Shown: in pieces, positions 39,901-52,329 of the stretch
How the letters are laid out: each line of letters starts with the position of its first letter
Numbering within the stretch: position 1 is the stretch's first letter
From: Welwitschia mirabilis
Lineage: Eukaryota; Gnetophyta; Gnetopsida; Welwitschiales
DNA length: 64,000 nucleotides
Assembly: GCA_051453625.1 (NCBI GenBank)
Contig: JBOZIK010000001.1
Coordinates: forward strand, 263,819,298 to 263,883,297
Direction: 5' to 3'
Made by a program: the position numbers and the translations under genes
The notes under the pieces: generated by a model
Told to the model about the DNA's origin: nothing
Database searches by the model: none
What the model saw: the letters and a program-made list of their open reading frames with translations, nothing else

Positions 39901-40849
39901 ATAACAGATCCATAGAAAGATTTTCTATTTTAATGAATCTTTAAAACATCCAAATATTTATAGGTAGATTTGAATTACAAAAGTACAAACATGAATTTTA
40001 AAGAGAGGCATCACTCAAAACATTCATTAAGGAACCTAAATCTGATTAGCATAAACTAAAATGCGTGAAACATTCACTCAGAAAATGACATCTAAATACA
40101 TTACATTATGAAAATTTGCTCATAATAAAATATTTTTAATTATCAAAACCAATATTATCAAGAGATTATATGCATTTCTTAACCATATAGCATGTTGGAT
40201 CTGATGTGTAAGTAGACTCCTTTCAAATAGTGTGGAAGGATGCCATTAAATTAATGGTACTCTAGCATTTTCATGAAATAGCTAGTAAGGATGTAGTGGG
40301 TGTTTAGCTAGTGTTTAATGATGGATCTATGAATTTTTTTAATAAATTCTTTGGTGACATTATAGATTATAACCAATAAAAAGTGGAGAATTATCAATGT
40401 TATTTCTTATTTTAGTAATTAATATTTAACCCACTACTATCTTGAAGAGGTTCCTAGTGCATTGTCTTATGATAGCTTTGGCTATGACTATCATATGTTG
40501 AGCATTTATAAGACTTAAGGAATGCCTTAGGAGGTATAAATAATGGAATTATGAATGAATTAAATACTAGGCTTTTGAATTATCTGCTTAAGAATAACTC
40601 CCCTAAGGTCATCAACTTTATTAGATGAAAGTCATTTTTAATCAAATATTTTAGCTTAATATTTTTTGATTACTTTGTGTCATTTATACTCTGTATGATT
40701 TTAAACTCTTATTGTTGATTCTTAAACTTTTAAGATCCCAAGGAAATGATTGTTTACTTAGAAAACTACTACTCTATTACTCTATTATCATATTTAATAA
40801 CTCTTGTCCCTTTTCTTAAAAGTGTATATTGTTTGTTTTAAAAACAAGA

Positions 40850-41290
40850 ATCTAAAAGCTGAAACAACCTTCAAATATATGTCTAAGGCATATGTGTACC
40901 TCTCTAGATGACGTTGTCATAGTAGCATTGGGACTAAACCTTCCTAATGCCATAGCTTATAAGATTTAATACTTGTCATTAATAAAACATCCATTAATGA
41001 TATTTTTCAAGAAAGCATCTTTCATGTTGCTTATTATGATGTGATGATCTATCAAGAATGTCTTTTCCATATTGCTTCTAGTGTGTTAGTTGTTAATTTC
41101 TTTGAATATTTTGAGAATATGCAATCTGAGTAGTAAAATAAGTTCTGCTATAGTCATTATTGTATTCGATTCCCCATAAACTTAAAGTTTTCATGATATT
41201 GATAGTCCAACTTTTAAAATATCTTATCCCTCTTTATCACTTTGTAAGAAATATCAAGTGGCTAAATGCAGAGGGGTGTTATGATTCTTA
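40850..41290 (-). pseudogene. Element C reverse transcriptase fragment (degenerate)
   Basis: On the minus strand about 41240-41110 reads IF-KLDYQYHENFKF, then DYSRTYFTTQIAYSQN. These correspond to the FSKLDLRSGYHQ and DIPKTAFRTRYGHYEF blocks of chromovirus RT. About 41060-41000 reads FLIDHHIIISNMKDAF, which corresponds to the catalytic F(I/V)DDILIYSK block with the second Asp changed. Spacing and order are right for Ty3/Gypsy RT and agree with the orientation of element C. Stops and shifts are frequent. The match is by eye to family consensus patterns. Confidence 0.55.
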
Positions 41291-43399
41291 GAATGAGATT
41301 AAATGTACCTTCAATTGTGGGAAGTTTATCTGAAAAGGGATAGATGATGTTAGGAACTCTATAAAGAAAGCTTTTAAAAGTGATTTTGGAGGAATGAGAA
41401 ACATATTTAGCAAATAATAAACTTTGCTAAATTACAATGAAAATAAAGAGAAAATAAGGAAAGAATAGGAGATCAGCATTTCAAGAAAAGGAAAATGTTT
41501 TAACAATGTAACCTTTTAAGAAGTTCTAGGCTGAGATAAGAAAATGTTATTCCAATGTTTTTTGAAAAAATATCAATGAAAATAAAATGCAAAGCTATTT
41601 TCAAAAATGGTTGGAATCAAGAAAGGCTTATTTGAAAGGCTTAAATAGTTAATTTTCACTTTAAGATATTCTTTTCTTTATTTAAACCTTAAAAATTAAT
41701 CTATTTCATTTTCTAAAAACTCATGTAACTCTTATAAAAATCATATTTAATTTTTTAATATGAGAGAATACTGAAATTTAAGAAATTAGATGTAATAAAA
41801 TGAAGAAATGGGTTGCAAATGTGGAGATAATGGTATAATGTTATAAGGTAAGGCCATGTTTCAATTTCTTGATATTGTGAGATTAAGAACTCATACATGG
41901 CTTAAATAGAGGCTCATACTCCTATAATCGTAGCATTAATAATTTCTAAACAATAGAATTAGCCTTTAAATATAACTTCAAAGGATGTTCTAAATTGTTG
42001 GTTTCCATAATATTTAGAAATAAAATCTTACCTTATTAAATAAAAATTAATTTTTGGAATATAAATAGAAGAAATATTGAGACCCAAACTTATTCAAGTT
42101 TTCTCATTTTTCTTGAATTTTCCATTACAATTTCAAGTTTTAAATGTTTTTAAGTGCTCTCATCTTTATTTCTATTTAGTTCATCAAATTAAGTAAGTAA
42201 AAGGATTAGTTATGAAAATGAAATTCTTAAATGATTTCATAGAAGGAACTAGGGTACAAGTTCATAAAATGACTTTTATTTTAAATACTGTGAGGGGATT
42301 TTTTTGTTAAAGTGGTATAAAGTTAGAGGAATTTATAGGTTTTTAGTTCAAATGCTAAATGAAAAAATCTATAAAAAGGATACATAGGTATTATTAAGTT
42401 TATTTTCTACTAAATAAGTTCGACCTATTTCTCTAGAGATGAAATTGCATTACACTAGTATCAGAGTATATGATTTTAATAAGAATTGTTGAAGGAGAGG
42501 ATTCACAAGGCAGGTTTACTAAATAATTCAAAGTAGTTTTGGCCACATCATTGCTATAATATTAGACTTGAACCATGACTTCTTTGGAAGAAGGAATCTC
42601 ATCAATGCAGTTCCTATAATTGAATTGATTAACTATGGATTCATTAATAAAAGCCTTTTTCTTAGGCTTGCATTTAGTATGGTAGGCACTGTGATTCTAT
42701 CTCTTATAGTTGAAAAATCATAAGGAAGAGAGACTAGAGTATATAATTTTTTGGCATTTACAAGGCCTAGGTTTTATAACTTTCAAAATGGCTTAAATTT
42801 TTGTACTATTGATTTTTGATTAGACCCAAGGTAAGACTTTTTATGCCATTCAATTTTTAGCACTATAAAAAGAAAGAAATAAAGGTAAAAAAAAGGAAAA
42901 GAAAACAATTCAAAAAAATAATAAAAGAAAAAATGATGGTGTATGGTAAAGGAAAAAGCTTGAAAAATGACATGATAGAGGTAGTAACTAGTCCCTTGGT
43001 AATTATAGAATGAAAGCTTAAGTACTATCTAATGTTAAGTGGATCAATAATAAAGAAATATAAATCCTCAAGGATATAAGGCCTCTTTATTAGCAATAAC
43101 ATTATTTAAAAAATTATTATAATAAATAGAGGTTCATTTTAATACCAAAATAACAAATCTTAACCAAAACAAGGATAAAGCATAAGAAATGTATATTAGA
43201 CAAGTGTAGTATTATCCTTTAATGATTATCTCCTTTACCAAGTGTTGGCACTAACTCATAAGCTCATCAACACAATGTATATGACATCTTAGAAGTTATA
43301 GCATAGGAGTTAATTAAAGTTGGTAAAGAAAAGAGGACAATAATCTAGGAAATACCATGTTATAGAGAAACAACACACTACAAAGAGAGCATGAGCAAC

Positions 43400-43960
43400 T
43401 TTAGCTGAGGTTTTTAAATCTATGAATTATATCATATAAATGTTATTCTCATAGCATAGCTTCAATTTCATCAATGCCTTATTTGTCCTCGATCATGGTG
43501 CTACCTCAACACCTTTGATAGTCATAATAAATGTTACCAAAGTTATCATCATTATTAGTCTCCATATCTCCTTTATTTCAATCTTTAGATTCTAAATTTG
43601 CTTTATGCTACTTTTGTAAACCTGAAATATTATCATAAGATCCACTCATAACACCTACATTTTTAGTTATTTATTATAATAAACCATTAACGAGAGTGAA
43701 TATTTTTCTTACTCTACAATTTGTTCATCAATCTTTGATTTGTAGTTGGATTAAACTCATGTTGTATTATTTCTCTCTTCATTAGATAAGACCTTATTTA
43801 AAACCCATAATTATAGCTTCTTATTATGTTTTTATTCTTAGTTTTTGATTATAAAAGTTCTTCTAGATAAAAAGACTTCAATGAAAGATTTTGATGTAAT
43901 TATTATTATAAGGAGGTATTGGGTCTATCCTAGGAAACATCTTTACAAACTAAGCTCTAA
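43400..43960 (-). pseudogene. Element C gag start (degenerate)
   Basis: A minus-strand ATG at about 43943 opens MFPRIDPIPPYNN, similar to the MPPR-type start of chromovirus gag. It lies ~70 bp downstream of the primer site, the usual place. The rest is broken within about 30 codons. Assignment is mostly positional. Confidence 0.45.
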
Positions 43961-44010
43961 TGTTAAAACTTCAAATAGCTTAATAGAAAGTATTTCCAAT
44001 GAAATCACAA

Positions 44011-44031
44011 CCTAAGACCTGATATCAAAAC
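44011..44031 (-). promoter_or_regulatory. Primer binding site of element C (initiator Met tRNA type)
   Basis: The complement of 44011-44031 reads TTTTGATATCAGGTCTTAGG, matching TTGGTATCAGAGCCTAGG with decay. It is 1-2 bases from the LTR end at 44033. Confidence 0.75.
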
Positions 44032-44765
44032 ATGACATCCTAAAATCCACGACCAAAACCTTCTAGTTTACTCTAATATTGAAGTATAATGTCCTAAAAG
44101 TTTTTAACCCAAGGAAAATTAATGATACTTAATTTAATTATCTTTACTGACAAGATACTTAAGAATTATTTTACTATAAATAATAGATACCTTAGCTGCC
44201 TATTGTTGAAAATATATTATCTATGATTTACTTAATAGTATAATAAATCTATAAAACACAAACATAGACATATAAATTTACAATATGGGAGAGTAAATAA
44301 CATTTGTAGTTCTTCTAATAAAAAATGAGATAATTACATTTAATGATAATCTTGTAGATATAACACTTCTTTAAGTAAATATAAGTATAACATCCATGTT
44401 CAAATAAATATCCTAAATTATTAGGAAATTCAAGATTCTTTAAATATATACATGTATCTAAATAATAAGCATGAAAATATCACTTAAGTTATCTTGCATC
44501 AAATAGCTCATTTTAAGGTCTTCCTTTGGAATAGGTCCTAGATATGCAAGTATGGTATGAAAACTATAACCTTCATAATCTCTAATATGGTCATGACAAG
44601 GTTTAGATAATGAAATTTCAAGAACAAGATAGGATTCTAAAGAATAATCAAAATATGACTAGGAGAATTTAAGGATGTAATGCTGAACAATCAAAGAAAT
44701 AATTCAAAATGCATTATAGGATGTGACCAAAATAACATTTTTAATTTATGTGATTGCACTCATCT

Positions 44766-44960
44766 AGAGGGGGATCATTTACTCCCTTTACTCTCTAGAG
44801 GTAATTTATAGTAATATAAATGCACATAACCAGAGGAGGCCAACTTACTTCCTCTACTCTCTAGAGGTAGTTTATTGTAATACAAATTAACACATCTAGA
44901 GGGGATTAGTTACTTCCTTGATTCTCTATAGAATAGTTTCAGCAATCTAGAATATATAAA
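44766..44960. repeat. 66-67-bp tandem repeat in the C 5' LTR
   Basis: Units start at gagg at 44766, 44833 and 44899. Each has a tactccctttactctctaga-like core. The same array occurs in the 3' LTR next to the 973-N gap. Confidence 0.85.
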
Positions 44961-45390
44961 TATATGTCAATGAAAGGTCACAACCTTAAATTACTATGGG
45001 TAAGGGTTGATGTGAGATAATCCTAAACATGGTGTATGATTTATGAACAAATTTGCAAGCTTCAATAATATGAAAGATACCAAATAAAGCTTTTAAGAAT
45101 ATAATATTATAACATATAAAGGAAATGCAAGAAAATAATTAAATCAAAAACCATACATAAAATAGATTAAACCAATAAACCATACCAAAATTAGGATGAA
45201 TATTTGAAAACTTCTAGAGATCCAAAGTTCCAAGGACTTTCATGATCAAAATTAAAGTTACTAAGATTTAATAATGAAGGCTTTATTAATATATCAAATA
45301 AGAGGAGAAGAAGGTCTTTTCTATAGCATAGAATGAAGGATATGAAAAGACACAAGAACATGGAGAGACACCCTCCTGAAAGAAGATGGT

Positions 45391-45470
45391 GAAGGTGGTG
45401 GATGTGGTGAAAGTGGTAAAGGTGGTGGATGTGGTGGAAATGGTAAAGGTGGTGGATGTGATGGGGATTT
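45391..45470. repeat. 27-bp GGTGG-rich minisatellite
   Basis: Unit aaggtggtggatgtggtg plus aaantggta, nearly three copies. The corresponding C 3' LTR stretch (about 26655-26720) has related but rearranged sequence, so the array changed after insertion. The peptides it encodes (Pro/Thr runs) are not meaningful. Confidence 0.85.
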
Positions 45471-45959
45471 TATTATTTTGGTAGGCCAATGGGAGCATAA
45501 TATTTCTTCATAATAAATAATAATGTATTTATTAAAATAAGGAATAAAAATAAGCCACCTCATAAATATAATTTTTACGTTTCAATAAAGGAAAATAATA
45601 ATAATTAAATAAGAAAATATTGCAACCACTAACTTATACANNNNNNNNNNNNNNNNNNNNNNNNTCTCCACTACTTTAACCACTACATTAGGCACTATCA
45701 TAGCCATTAACATAGCCACTAATTTATTCACTAAAGATCACAATTAAATTAGCAAGGATTTACAAAAAAATAATATTATGGCTATTATAAATGAAAGGAG
45801 TTAAAATAAAAAATTGTACCATAGATTTTCAAAATATAATTAAATTTCAATAATAAGTATAATAACTAAGTTATCTTTTAAACCCTATAATAAAAAAATA
45901 TTTTAACTAAATTTTTAGGCTAAGTTTTTAAATCTTAAAAGTCTGGATAGGACATAGGA

Positions 45960-46530
45960 TTATATACATTTAGTACTTATCATAGCATATACATTTAGTA
46001 CTTATCATAGCATTCTTTGATATTATATGTTAGGTAATTTTATAATATATAAATCATGTGTTTTAATCCTTTTCTCTCTTCTTTGATATTTTTTTCATTA
46101 TTTGTTCTTCCATTTTCTTACATTTTCATCCTTTTTTCTAAGGCATTGAAATAATGAATTCATCTCCTTTCCTTTTCAATATAAATTTAGCATATACATC
46201 TTTAAATTTTAGTGTTTGTTTTAATCATAATTCTTTCTTTATAACTCTAATTAGTATAAACTTGTATTAGTAAATTCATTTCTTAATTTAGAAATTATGT
46301 TTATAACTTTAGTTAAAATCATAAGCTAGCCTTTGAAATCTCATTTTTGATTATTTATTGTTAATCTTAGTTTTACTTATAATTTATTTGATTTTATGAA
46401 ATCTTATTTTGTTCTATCCTTATACAGTAAATTTTTATATCATCATTGCTATATTTTTATAAAGTTAAGATTTAATATTATAATATATTCTAAATACTTT
46501 CTAAATATAAAATTCATTTTTTAAAAATTT
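45960..46530. other. Pre-insertion flank with 27-bp tandem duplication
   Basis: Positions 45963-46013 hold two near-identical units around tacatttagtacttatcat. A further diverged unit lies left of element C at about 24465-24491. The rest, to 46530, is T-rich with no recognisable gene. Confidence 0.7.
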
Positions 46531-47760
46531 TATTGTGATGTCAATTTCTATGTATTTGATGGAGTATTTTGGGTAGTTTTGTAGGAGATTTATATAGGTT
46601 TAAATGCAATTCTAATGATTATGCAGAGTCGATTGGATGATTAAGGAAACATAAAATTCTTAGAATATTTGGAGGTATTTCAGATATATTTTAATACTTA
46701 GTGTTTTGAAGAAAAGATAAATGATGTAGGAGGTTTATCTATCTTTTCTAGAAGCTTTAAAAAGGCTATCATCCCCTTTATTGTCTCCATGATAGATAGG
46801 CTAATACTACTGCTAATATGGACTAAAGCTGTGGGGCTCACTATAGAGCTAGAAGTTGATGAATTACCTATTATTGGGGTATTGTTACTATTATCACCTA
46901 GATAATAGGAAGAATAACCACCATTTTTCTATCAATGAAATGAATTATCTTTTATAATGAGCTCATGAATCTCATCTGAGCTATTAGGGTTTTTCTCCAA
47001 CTTCTAGGGTTTTAGTTTTAAAACCTTAATTTTAAAACTATAAATACCCCTTTTTCCTCATTCCTAATTCATATTTTATATAAAAAATTATTATGGTGGA
47101 AGATTAAAGGGTAGGAGGTTTAACCATAGCTATAGAGAGAAGTCTTCCTTGGTGTTGGACTAAGTATCCTCCATTGAGGTGCTGCTACTTTATTTGGAAG
47201 TGAATGTTAATTCATGATTAATATAAAACATTTTTTCACTTTTATTGTGTGAACCTCCCTCATGTTTTAAGTAGGTTCTAATTTTATTATAGCTTCATAG
47301 TTAATTTAGATCATGAGGATAATATTTTAAAGTTGATATTATTAGTTTAGATTTGCATTCATTTAATATTAAATTTCCATAATTACATAATTTGTTTGAT
47401 ATATCTTATAACTTATTTGATTAGGGTTAAGTGATAGTTATCTTAATTAATCTAAGTTATAAGAAATTACATTGGTGATAAAAAGATTAATAGTCAAAGA
47501 GATTCATCACTTAATGCATTTGTATTTCATCATCATTCATCTTGCATTGCATTTTCATTATTCTTATTTTTATTTACTAAAAGAAAAAAGACTAAAAGTA
47601 CTTTATTGAAATCAATTCTTTAACTTTTAGCCTAGTGCCTTCAATAAATTACAACATTTGGCTAACTCCTATCTATATGAGTGTATGTTTTTATATAAGT
47701 CTTTGTAATTTATGGGATCTACTTAAGGACCTAAAGATTGTACAAATTCACATTGCAATA
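46531..47760 (+). repeat. Solo LTR of family A (copy A3), plus strand
   Basis: 1.23 kb. The start (ttgtgatg...tatttgatgga) and end (caaattcacattgcaata) match LTR A2 in opposite orientation. Middle blocks also match A2, including a Tata-like tataaatacccc, ctccattgaggtgctgcta and tttttagcctagtgcctt. Flanks AATTT / AAGTT differ at one base, a possible decayed target duplication. No internal sequence adjoins. Confidence 0.8.
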
Positions 47761-48305
47761 AAGTTTTTTAGTTTTTATAATATTCTTGATTAAAGTAGAG
47801 TTAACCATATTATTTGCAAAATTTTTTAAGTTTTATTTCCTAATGATTTTAATTGATCTTAATTAATTTTTAATATTTGATTTTATAAATTTATTTTTAT
47901 ACATATTCTAATTGTGTTAACCATTTTTAAAAATTTCAGATTAATTTTCTTAACTCTATTTCTCACTTTTCCCTTTTTCCTCTTTTTCTTCTAGTCAAAT
48001 ATTACAAAATGAATTATATCTTTCTTTGATAGAACAAATATTCACATTTGATTTTTGATTAATTACTTATTAATTTATAATCTAAGTCATGTAAGACATG
48101 ACTTCTATAATCCATTTTAAGCCTAACTAAGAGTTATATTTCAAGTTAATTATACTATAATCTAGTGAAAGTATTATTAAGATTAAATAGTTTGTTATAC
48201 TAATTTAAAGAATCATAGTCTTAAAGTGTTATCTTTTGGATCTACATGATGTGTAATTAATATGAAATAAAATAAAACTTTTTTATTACTCATGCATATC
48301 CATTT
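47761..48305. other. Unassigned A+T-rich spacer
   Basis: Nothing recognisable between the solo LTR A3 and element H. It could be part of an older element such as the 5' LTR of D, but I cannot show it. Confidence 0.5.
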
Positions 48306-48721
48306 TGTAATGTTCCATTTTACTATTTCTAGATTGCTTTGCATAAAAAGGAACATCAAAAATAATATGCTAGGATCCATAAGAACAACAAGGAACAATT
48401 TAAAGAGAATAAGGCTTTTATTATTGACAACAACAAATTACATTCCTCATCATTATCAAATAGTCTTAGACTAGTGGTTATAGGTAAATACATGGATTAT
48501 AACCTTAGTTCCCCTTCTTAGACCCTTGGAGATTAGCCAAGGTTGTCATTGGTTACATCCACCCAGTATATCAACCTCACTTAACATCATAGGCTTATAT
48601 TACATAATGAAGGAATACATCTTTCCATAATTAGGTCACACTCATTTACATCTCTTGTTAACTATGTCTAATTAATACTTAATACACTTGATTATATAAT
48701 TAATAAATTTGAAATGTTACA
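48306..48721 (-). repeat. 3' LTR of element H
   Basis: The minus strand starts TGTAACATTTC at 48721, next to the polypurine tract, and ends at 48306. Pairs with 56503-56921 throughout (tctagactagtggttatagg-like and ttatattacataatgaagg blocks). Confidence 0.9.
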
Positions 48722-48735
48722 TTCCCTCCCTCTTA
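48722..48735 (-). promoter_or_regulatory. Polypurine tract of element H
   Basis: The minus strand reads TAAGAGGGAGGGAA directly before the 3' LTR. Confidence 0.85.
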
Positions 48736-49399
48736 GGAATTATGCTTGTTCTTGAGTACAATCTCTCCTTGATTTACATTATTTCTGAAGCCATGATTCT
48801 TTGAGTTATTTTCTGTATAGTCTATAAAACATAATAAAAAAGAGAAGATATCATTCATTTAAAAAATAAATTGATAATGTAACAAAAAAATGGTATATCA
48901 GAATTTGTTAAAAAGTTTGAAAAAAGTATCCTACATGTACTTCATATTTTCCTATGTTTGTTAATTATAGTGGATCCATTGAATAAGTAATTCCTTTATA
49001 TTCTTATTATTTAATTACCTAGTTCTGGCTCTTAGGACTTTTTCTAGCTAGATAGTGAAAGTAAAATTCGGCTTGAGCATGATATGTTACCAATTTAAGG
49101 TGTAGGCTTGATTTTTATTTTTATGATATGGTTTTATTATGCTCACATGAAAATTTGAATGTATTTAGGACATCTGTGGAGAAAGCTTTATTTTATATGC
49201 TAAATCCCCTATTCTTTTACTAATCTTGAATGAATCACAAAATGATGATGCTAATTTTCTATATTTTCCTATTTTCAAGGAGTTTCTTTCTAGCTTGATT
49301 CTTAACATTATTTGTTCACCTATTTGGAATATGTAGGTCTAGTGCTTTTGATCGTAATATTTCTTATATCAATCTGGTGCTACCTATAGCTATCTTTTT

Positions 49400-50090
49400 G
49401 TTTTATTGATTACTTCTTCCATCATCTTTAATTCTGAAGGCATTATCTTTTCTAATCTCTATGAAGGATCTGACCATGTGATAGGGGTAGAATAGTTCCT
49501 ATCATACATTACTTTGAAGGGTAAATACTAGATGAAAGTTTGAAATGTTTGGTTGTAAGAAAACTCTACTAGATGTAGGTAGTTCTCCCATTATTTGGTC
49601 CTTCTTGTCACATAATATCTTAAAGTGTATTCTAATATATGATTTACTCTTTTTTTTTGACCAATCCATCTCTGGGTGGTATGTGGTAGTGAAGCTGAGT
49701 TTGGTACCTAAATGGTGGAAGAAAGTTTACCAAAATTTAGATAAAAACTTTAAATCTCGATTGGATACTATAGTTTGAGGTGCACTATGTAATCTAAAAA
49801 CATCTTGTACAAAATTAAGGGCTAGTTATTTTAATGTATTAATGCTTTAAACTACAATAAAATGGACCATCTTGGTTAACTTATCTATAAAAATAAAAAT
49901 TGCATCATGTTATTTATTAGTGAGGGGTAACCTGGTGATAAAATCTAATAGATATTTCTTCCCATTTCTATTGTGGTATTCCCAAGGGTTGGAGGAGAAA
50001 AGTGGTCTTTATTGATCGATCTTCATCTACTGATATATAGGATAATTATGAATGTATTCCTTTAGATCTTATTTTATTCTACGCCAAAAG
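49400..50090 (-). pseudogene. Element H integrase (degenerate)
   Basis: Minus-strand translation keeps most of the catalytic core. LLQPLGIP and KWEEISIDF-like sequence lie at about 50000-49950. The first Asp block DAIFIFIDKLTKMVHF is at about 49890-49840. RLHSAPQTIVSNRDLKF, with the second Asp, is at about 49790-49740, followed by KFW, HHLGTKLSFTTTYHPEMD and further sequence. The HPE..D segment corresponds to HPQTDGQ, with the catalytic Glu region changed to DWSKKK. Stops and shifts break the frame. Confidence 0.82.
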
Positions 50091-50279
50091 TAATATTTCC
50101 ATAATTTGTGGTAATTTCCAATAAATCCAAGGTTTCTTGCATATGAAACTTCATGAAATTCAGACATTAGCTTCCTTCTCAATGAACCTTGTGGAATGCA
50201 CAGGAATCTTCCTTTCAGTAGGTATCCATCTCATGATATTATATATGTTTCTACTTATTTTCCTTCTTATACCTATTGA

Positions 50280-51950
50280 TATATGTATTTGAAGTATGAA
50301 TCATCAATTAAAGATGTTTTAAGGAAGGCAGACAAGTCAAATGTGACAGTGGTGATTAGCATATACCATATCCTACTTAAAGCATCTGCCACTTTGTTCT
50401 CTTTCATAGGGGTGTATTATAACTTAAAGTTGTATTCTATAAGTAACCCATTCCATCTTCTCTACTGCATGTTTAGAAGGGGTTGTTTTTGAAAATAATC
50501 AAAGATTTTATGCTCTATTTTAAAAAGGAATTCACTTCCCTTAAGATAGTATCTCCAAACCTTTAAGGCATATACTATGACTAGTAATTCCAAATCATGA
50601 ATGAGATAGTTCTTCTCATGTTGTTTTAATTTCCATATTCATAAGCAATTACCTGATCATCTTAGTTGGGTATGACTCCTATTCCTTAAGCAGAAGCATC
50701 TCTGGTAACTGTAAATGGTTTGTTTATTTCTACAATCTTGAGGACTGATGCTATTGGAAGTAGTAACTTTAATTTAAGAAATGCCTCCTTTCATTTATCA
50801 TCAAATGGAAATGTATTTATTGCTTTAGTTAAATCTGTCAATGGCAATACAAATTGAGAGAATCCTAGAATAAATTTCTAATGAAAGCTGACTAATCCTA
50901 AGAATCTTCATACTTTAGTAACATCCTTTAATTTTGGCTATTCCCTTATGATGTATACTTTATTTAGATTTATTTTGATTCCTTTACTAGAGATGATATG
51001 TCCTAGATAACTAATTTTTATCTAAAATAACTTGCATTTGCTTAATTTAGCCTTGAATTTATGCTTAGATAAAACTTGTAAAACTTTTTTCAAATGTGTA
51101 ACATGATCATCTTAGTTTCTGGAATATATTATGATATCATCTAAAAAGACAACCACAAANNNNNNNNNNNNAGATAAAAAAAACATCATTCATTAAACTC
51201 ATAAAGGTGTATGGTGCATTTGTCAAATTAAAAGGCATTACAACAAGCTTGTAGTATTTATATCATGTTCTAAAGTAGTCTTGTAGATGTATTTATCCTT
51301 GATTTAGATCTAGTGGTAGCTAGATTCTAATTTGATTTTTGAAAAATACTAGGCTCTTTATAGCTATTCCAAGAGATCATTGATCCTTATTAGCAGGTAT
51401 GTGTTCTTGATGGATACTTTGTTAAGTTGTCTATAGTCAATGTAAAGCCACAAGGTATCATCCTTTTTTTAAACAAATAATACTGATAATCCCCATGATG
51501 ATGTACTAGGATGAATTTTTCCTTCTAATAAAATTTGTTTGACATGTAACTTTAGTTCTCTTAGTTCCACTATTGAGAAGTGATAAGGTTCTTTGACTAT
51601 TGGCTATGCTCCAAGAATTAAGTTAATTGCATGCTATACTTTTTTTTTTTGGATGGTAGTATGTTTTAGTCTTCAAAGACATTTGAAAATTCTTATAGTT
51701 ATTATGGTGTAGAGGGATCTTCTTCATGATCTTTTGTCTATACAAGGGTAATGAATACCTATTTCTTTTTGATAGCTTTTGTGATTTATTTGGGTGAGGT
51801 CAAGAATATCTCCTTACTTTTTTAGTCCCCTTTAAAAATTTGTTCTTTAAATAAAGTATATAATCAAAAGGTTCTTTGATTAAAGTTGATCCAAATATTA
51901 TATCTAATTAATAAAAGGACTCCCATAATGATATGGTATTCTCTAATTTG
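50280..51950 (-). pseudogene. Element H reverse transcriptase and RNase H (degenerate)
   Basis: On the minus strand, the RT active site at 51157-51120 reads FVVVFLDDIIIYSRN, with both catalytic Asp intact. Just upstream, across a 12-N gap (51160-51171), is a block that corresponds to TNAP..FM.LMN.VF. RNase H follows at about 50620-50460, with HDLELLVIVYALKVWRY-like sequence and an SEFLFKIEHKSLIIF-like segment. A conserved TRDASA-like strand lies at about 50700. Multiple stops and frameshifts are present. The order relative to integrase and protease is canonical. Confidence 0.82.
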
Positions 51951-52069
51951 GTAGACATAAAATTTATCTCTAAAGTATAAATCATGAATGATAAGGGCAG
52001 TAATCCCATCTTGTGTAAGAACACTACCCCTTGCAACTCCTATGGTGGACTCTTATTCTTTGAAAGGAA

Positions 52070-52150
52070 TGATATTTAATTTGTAAAATAAATATGGTGA
52101 AATGAAATTATGTGATGCACCATTATCAATTAAAAATTAAATAGCAAAAG
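52070..52150 (-). pseudogene. Element H protease fragment
   Basis: The minus strand reads IDNGASHNFISPYLFYKLNI, matching the retropepsin pattern (D-S/T-G-A-S-H-N-F-I) with Ser changed to Asn next to the catalytic Asp. It lies between gag and RT as expected. Confidence 0.75.
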
Positions 52151-52329
52151 ATGAAATATGATTATGTAATTCTAAGATGGAGTATTGATTATAAATTGTA
52201 CCTATTTGAATGGTAACATAGATTCTTTTACTATTTGAATTGTACCTATATGAATTGTACCTATTTGAATTGTACCAAAGGTATATTATGAAGTTTAAAA
52301 TAATTATCTAATTACCAGATCTAAGACAT

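Larger units (their letters stand above)
44033..45954 (-). repeat. 5' LTR of element C
   Basis: 1.92 kb. The plus-strand left end TGACATCC abuts the primer site and the right end GGACA (TGTCC on the minus strand) is followed by the TAGGA target duplication. It keeps the uninterrupted ACCCT site (45882-45886) where element B entered the sister LTR. A 24-N gap lies at 45641-45664. Confidence 0.88.
24492..45959 (-). mobile_element. Chromovirus-like element C with element B nested inside
   Basis: A Ty3/Gypsy element read on the minus strand. It has a 5' LTR (44033-45954), an initiator-Met-type primer site (44011-44031), gag and pol remnants (about 43950 down to 38240) and a 3' LTR (24497-27122 continued at 38164-38238). 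The outer ends carry identical 5-bp target duplications TAGGA at 24492-24496 and 45955-45959. The 11-kb element B split its 3' LTR. Without B and gap padding it would be close to 10 kb. The pieces are collinear and the two LTRs align along their length, so this is one insertion and not a chance arrangement. Confidence 0.85.

Noticed and set aside
42456-42475. tagtatcagagtatatgatt after ...gcattaca, with a TATA-like tataaata at 42060 and a PPT-like gcagaggggtg at 41266: a possible extra plus-strand LTR (41277-42453)
   Set aside because: Minus-strand RT of element C runs across 41110-41290 and therefore through the proposed LTR start. There is no partner LTR and no target duplication. The primer-site resemblance may be chance.
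45286-45563. Pro/Thr-rich overlapping minus-strand frames
   Set aside because: Produced by the GGTGG minisatellite; two frames are open because of the repeat, not because of coding.
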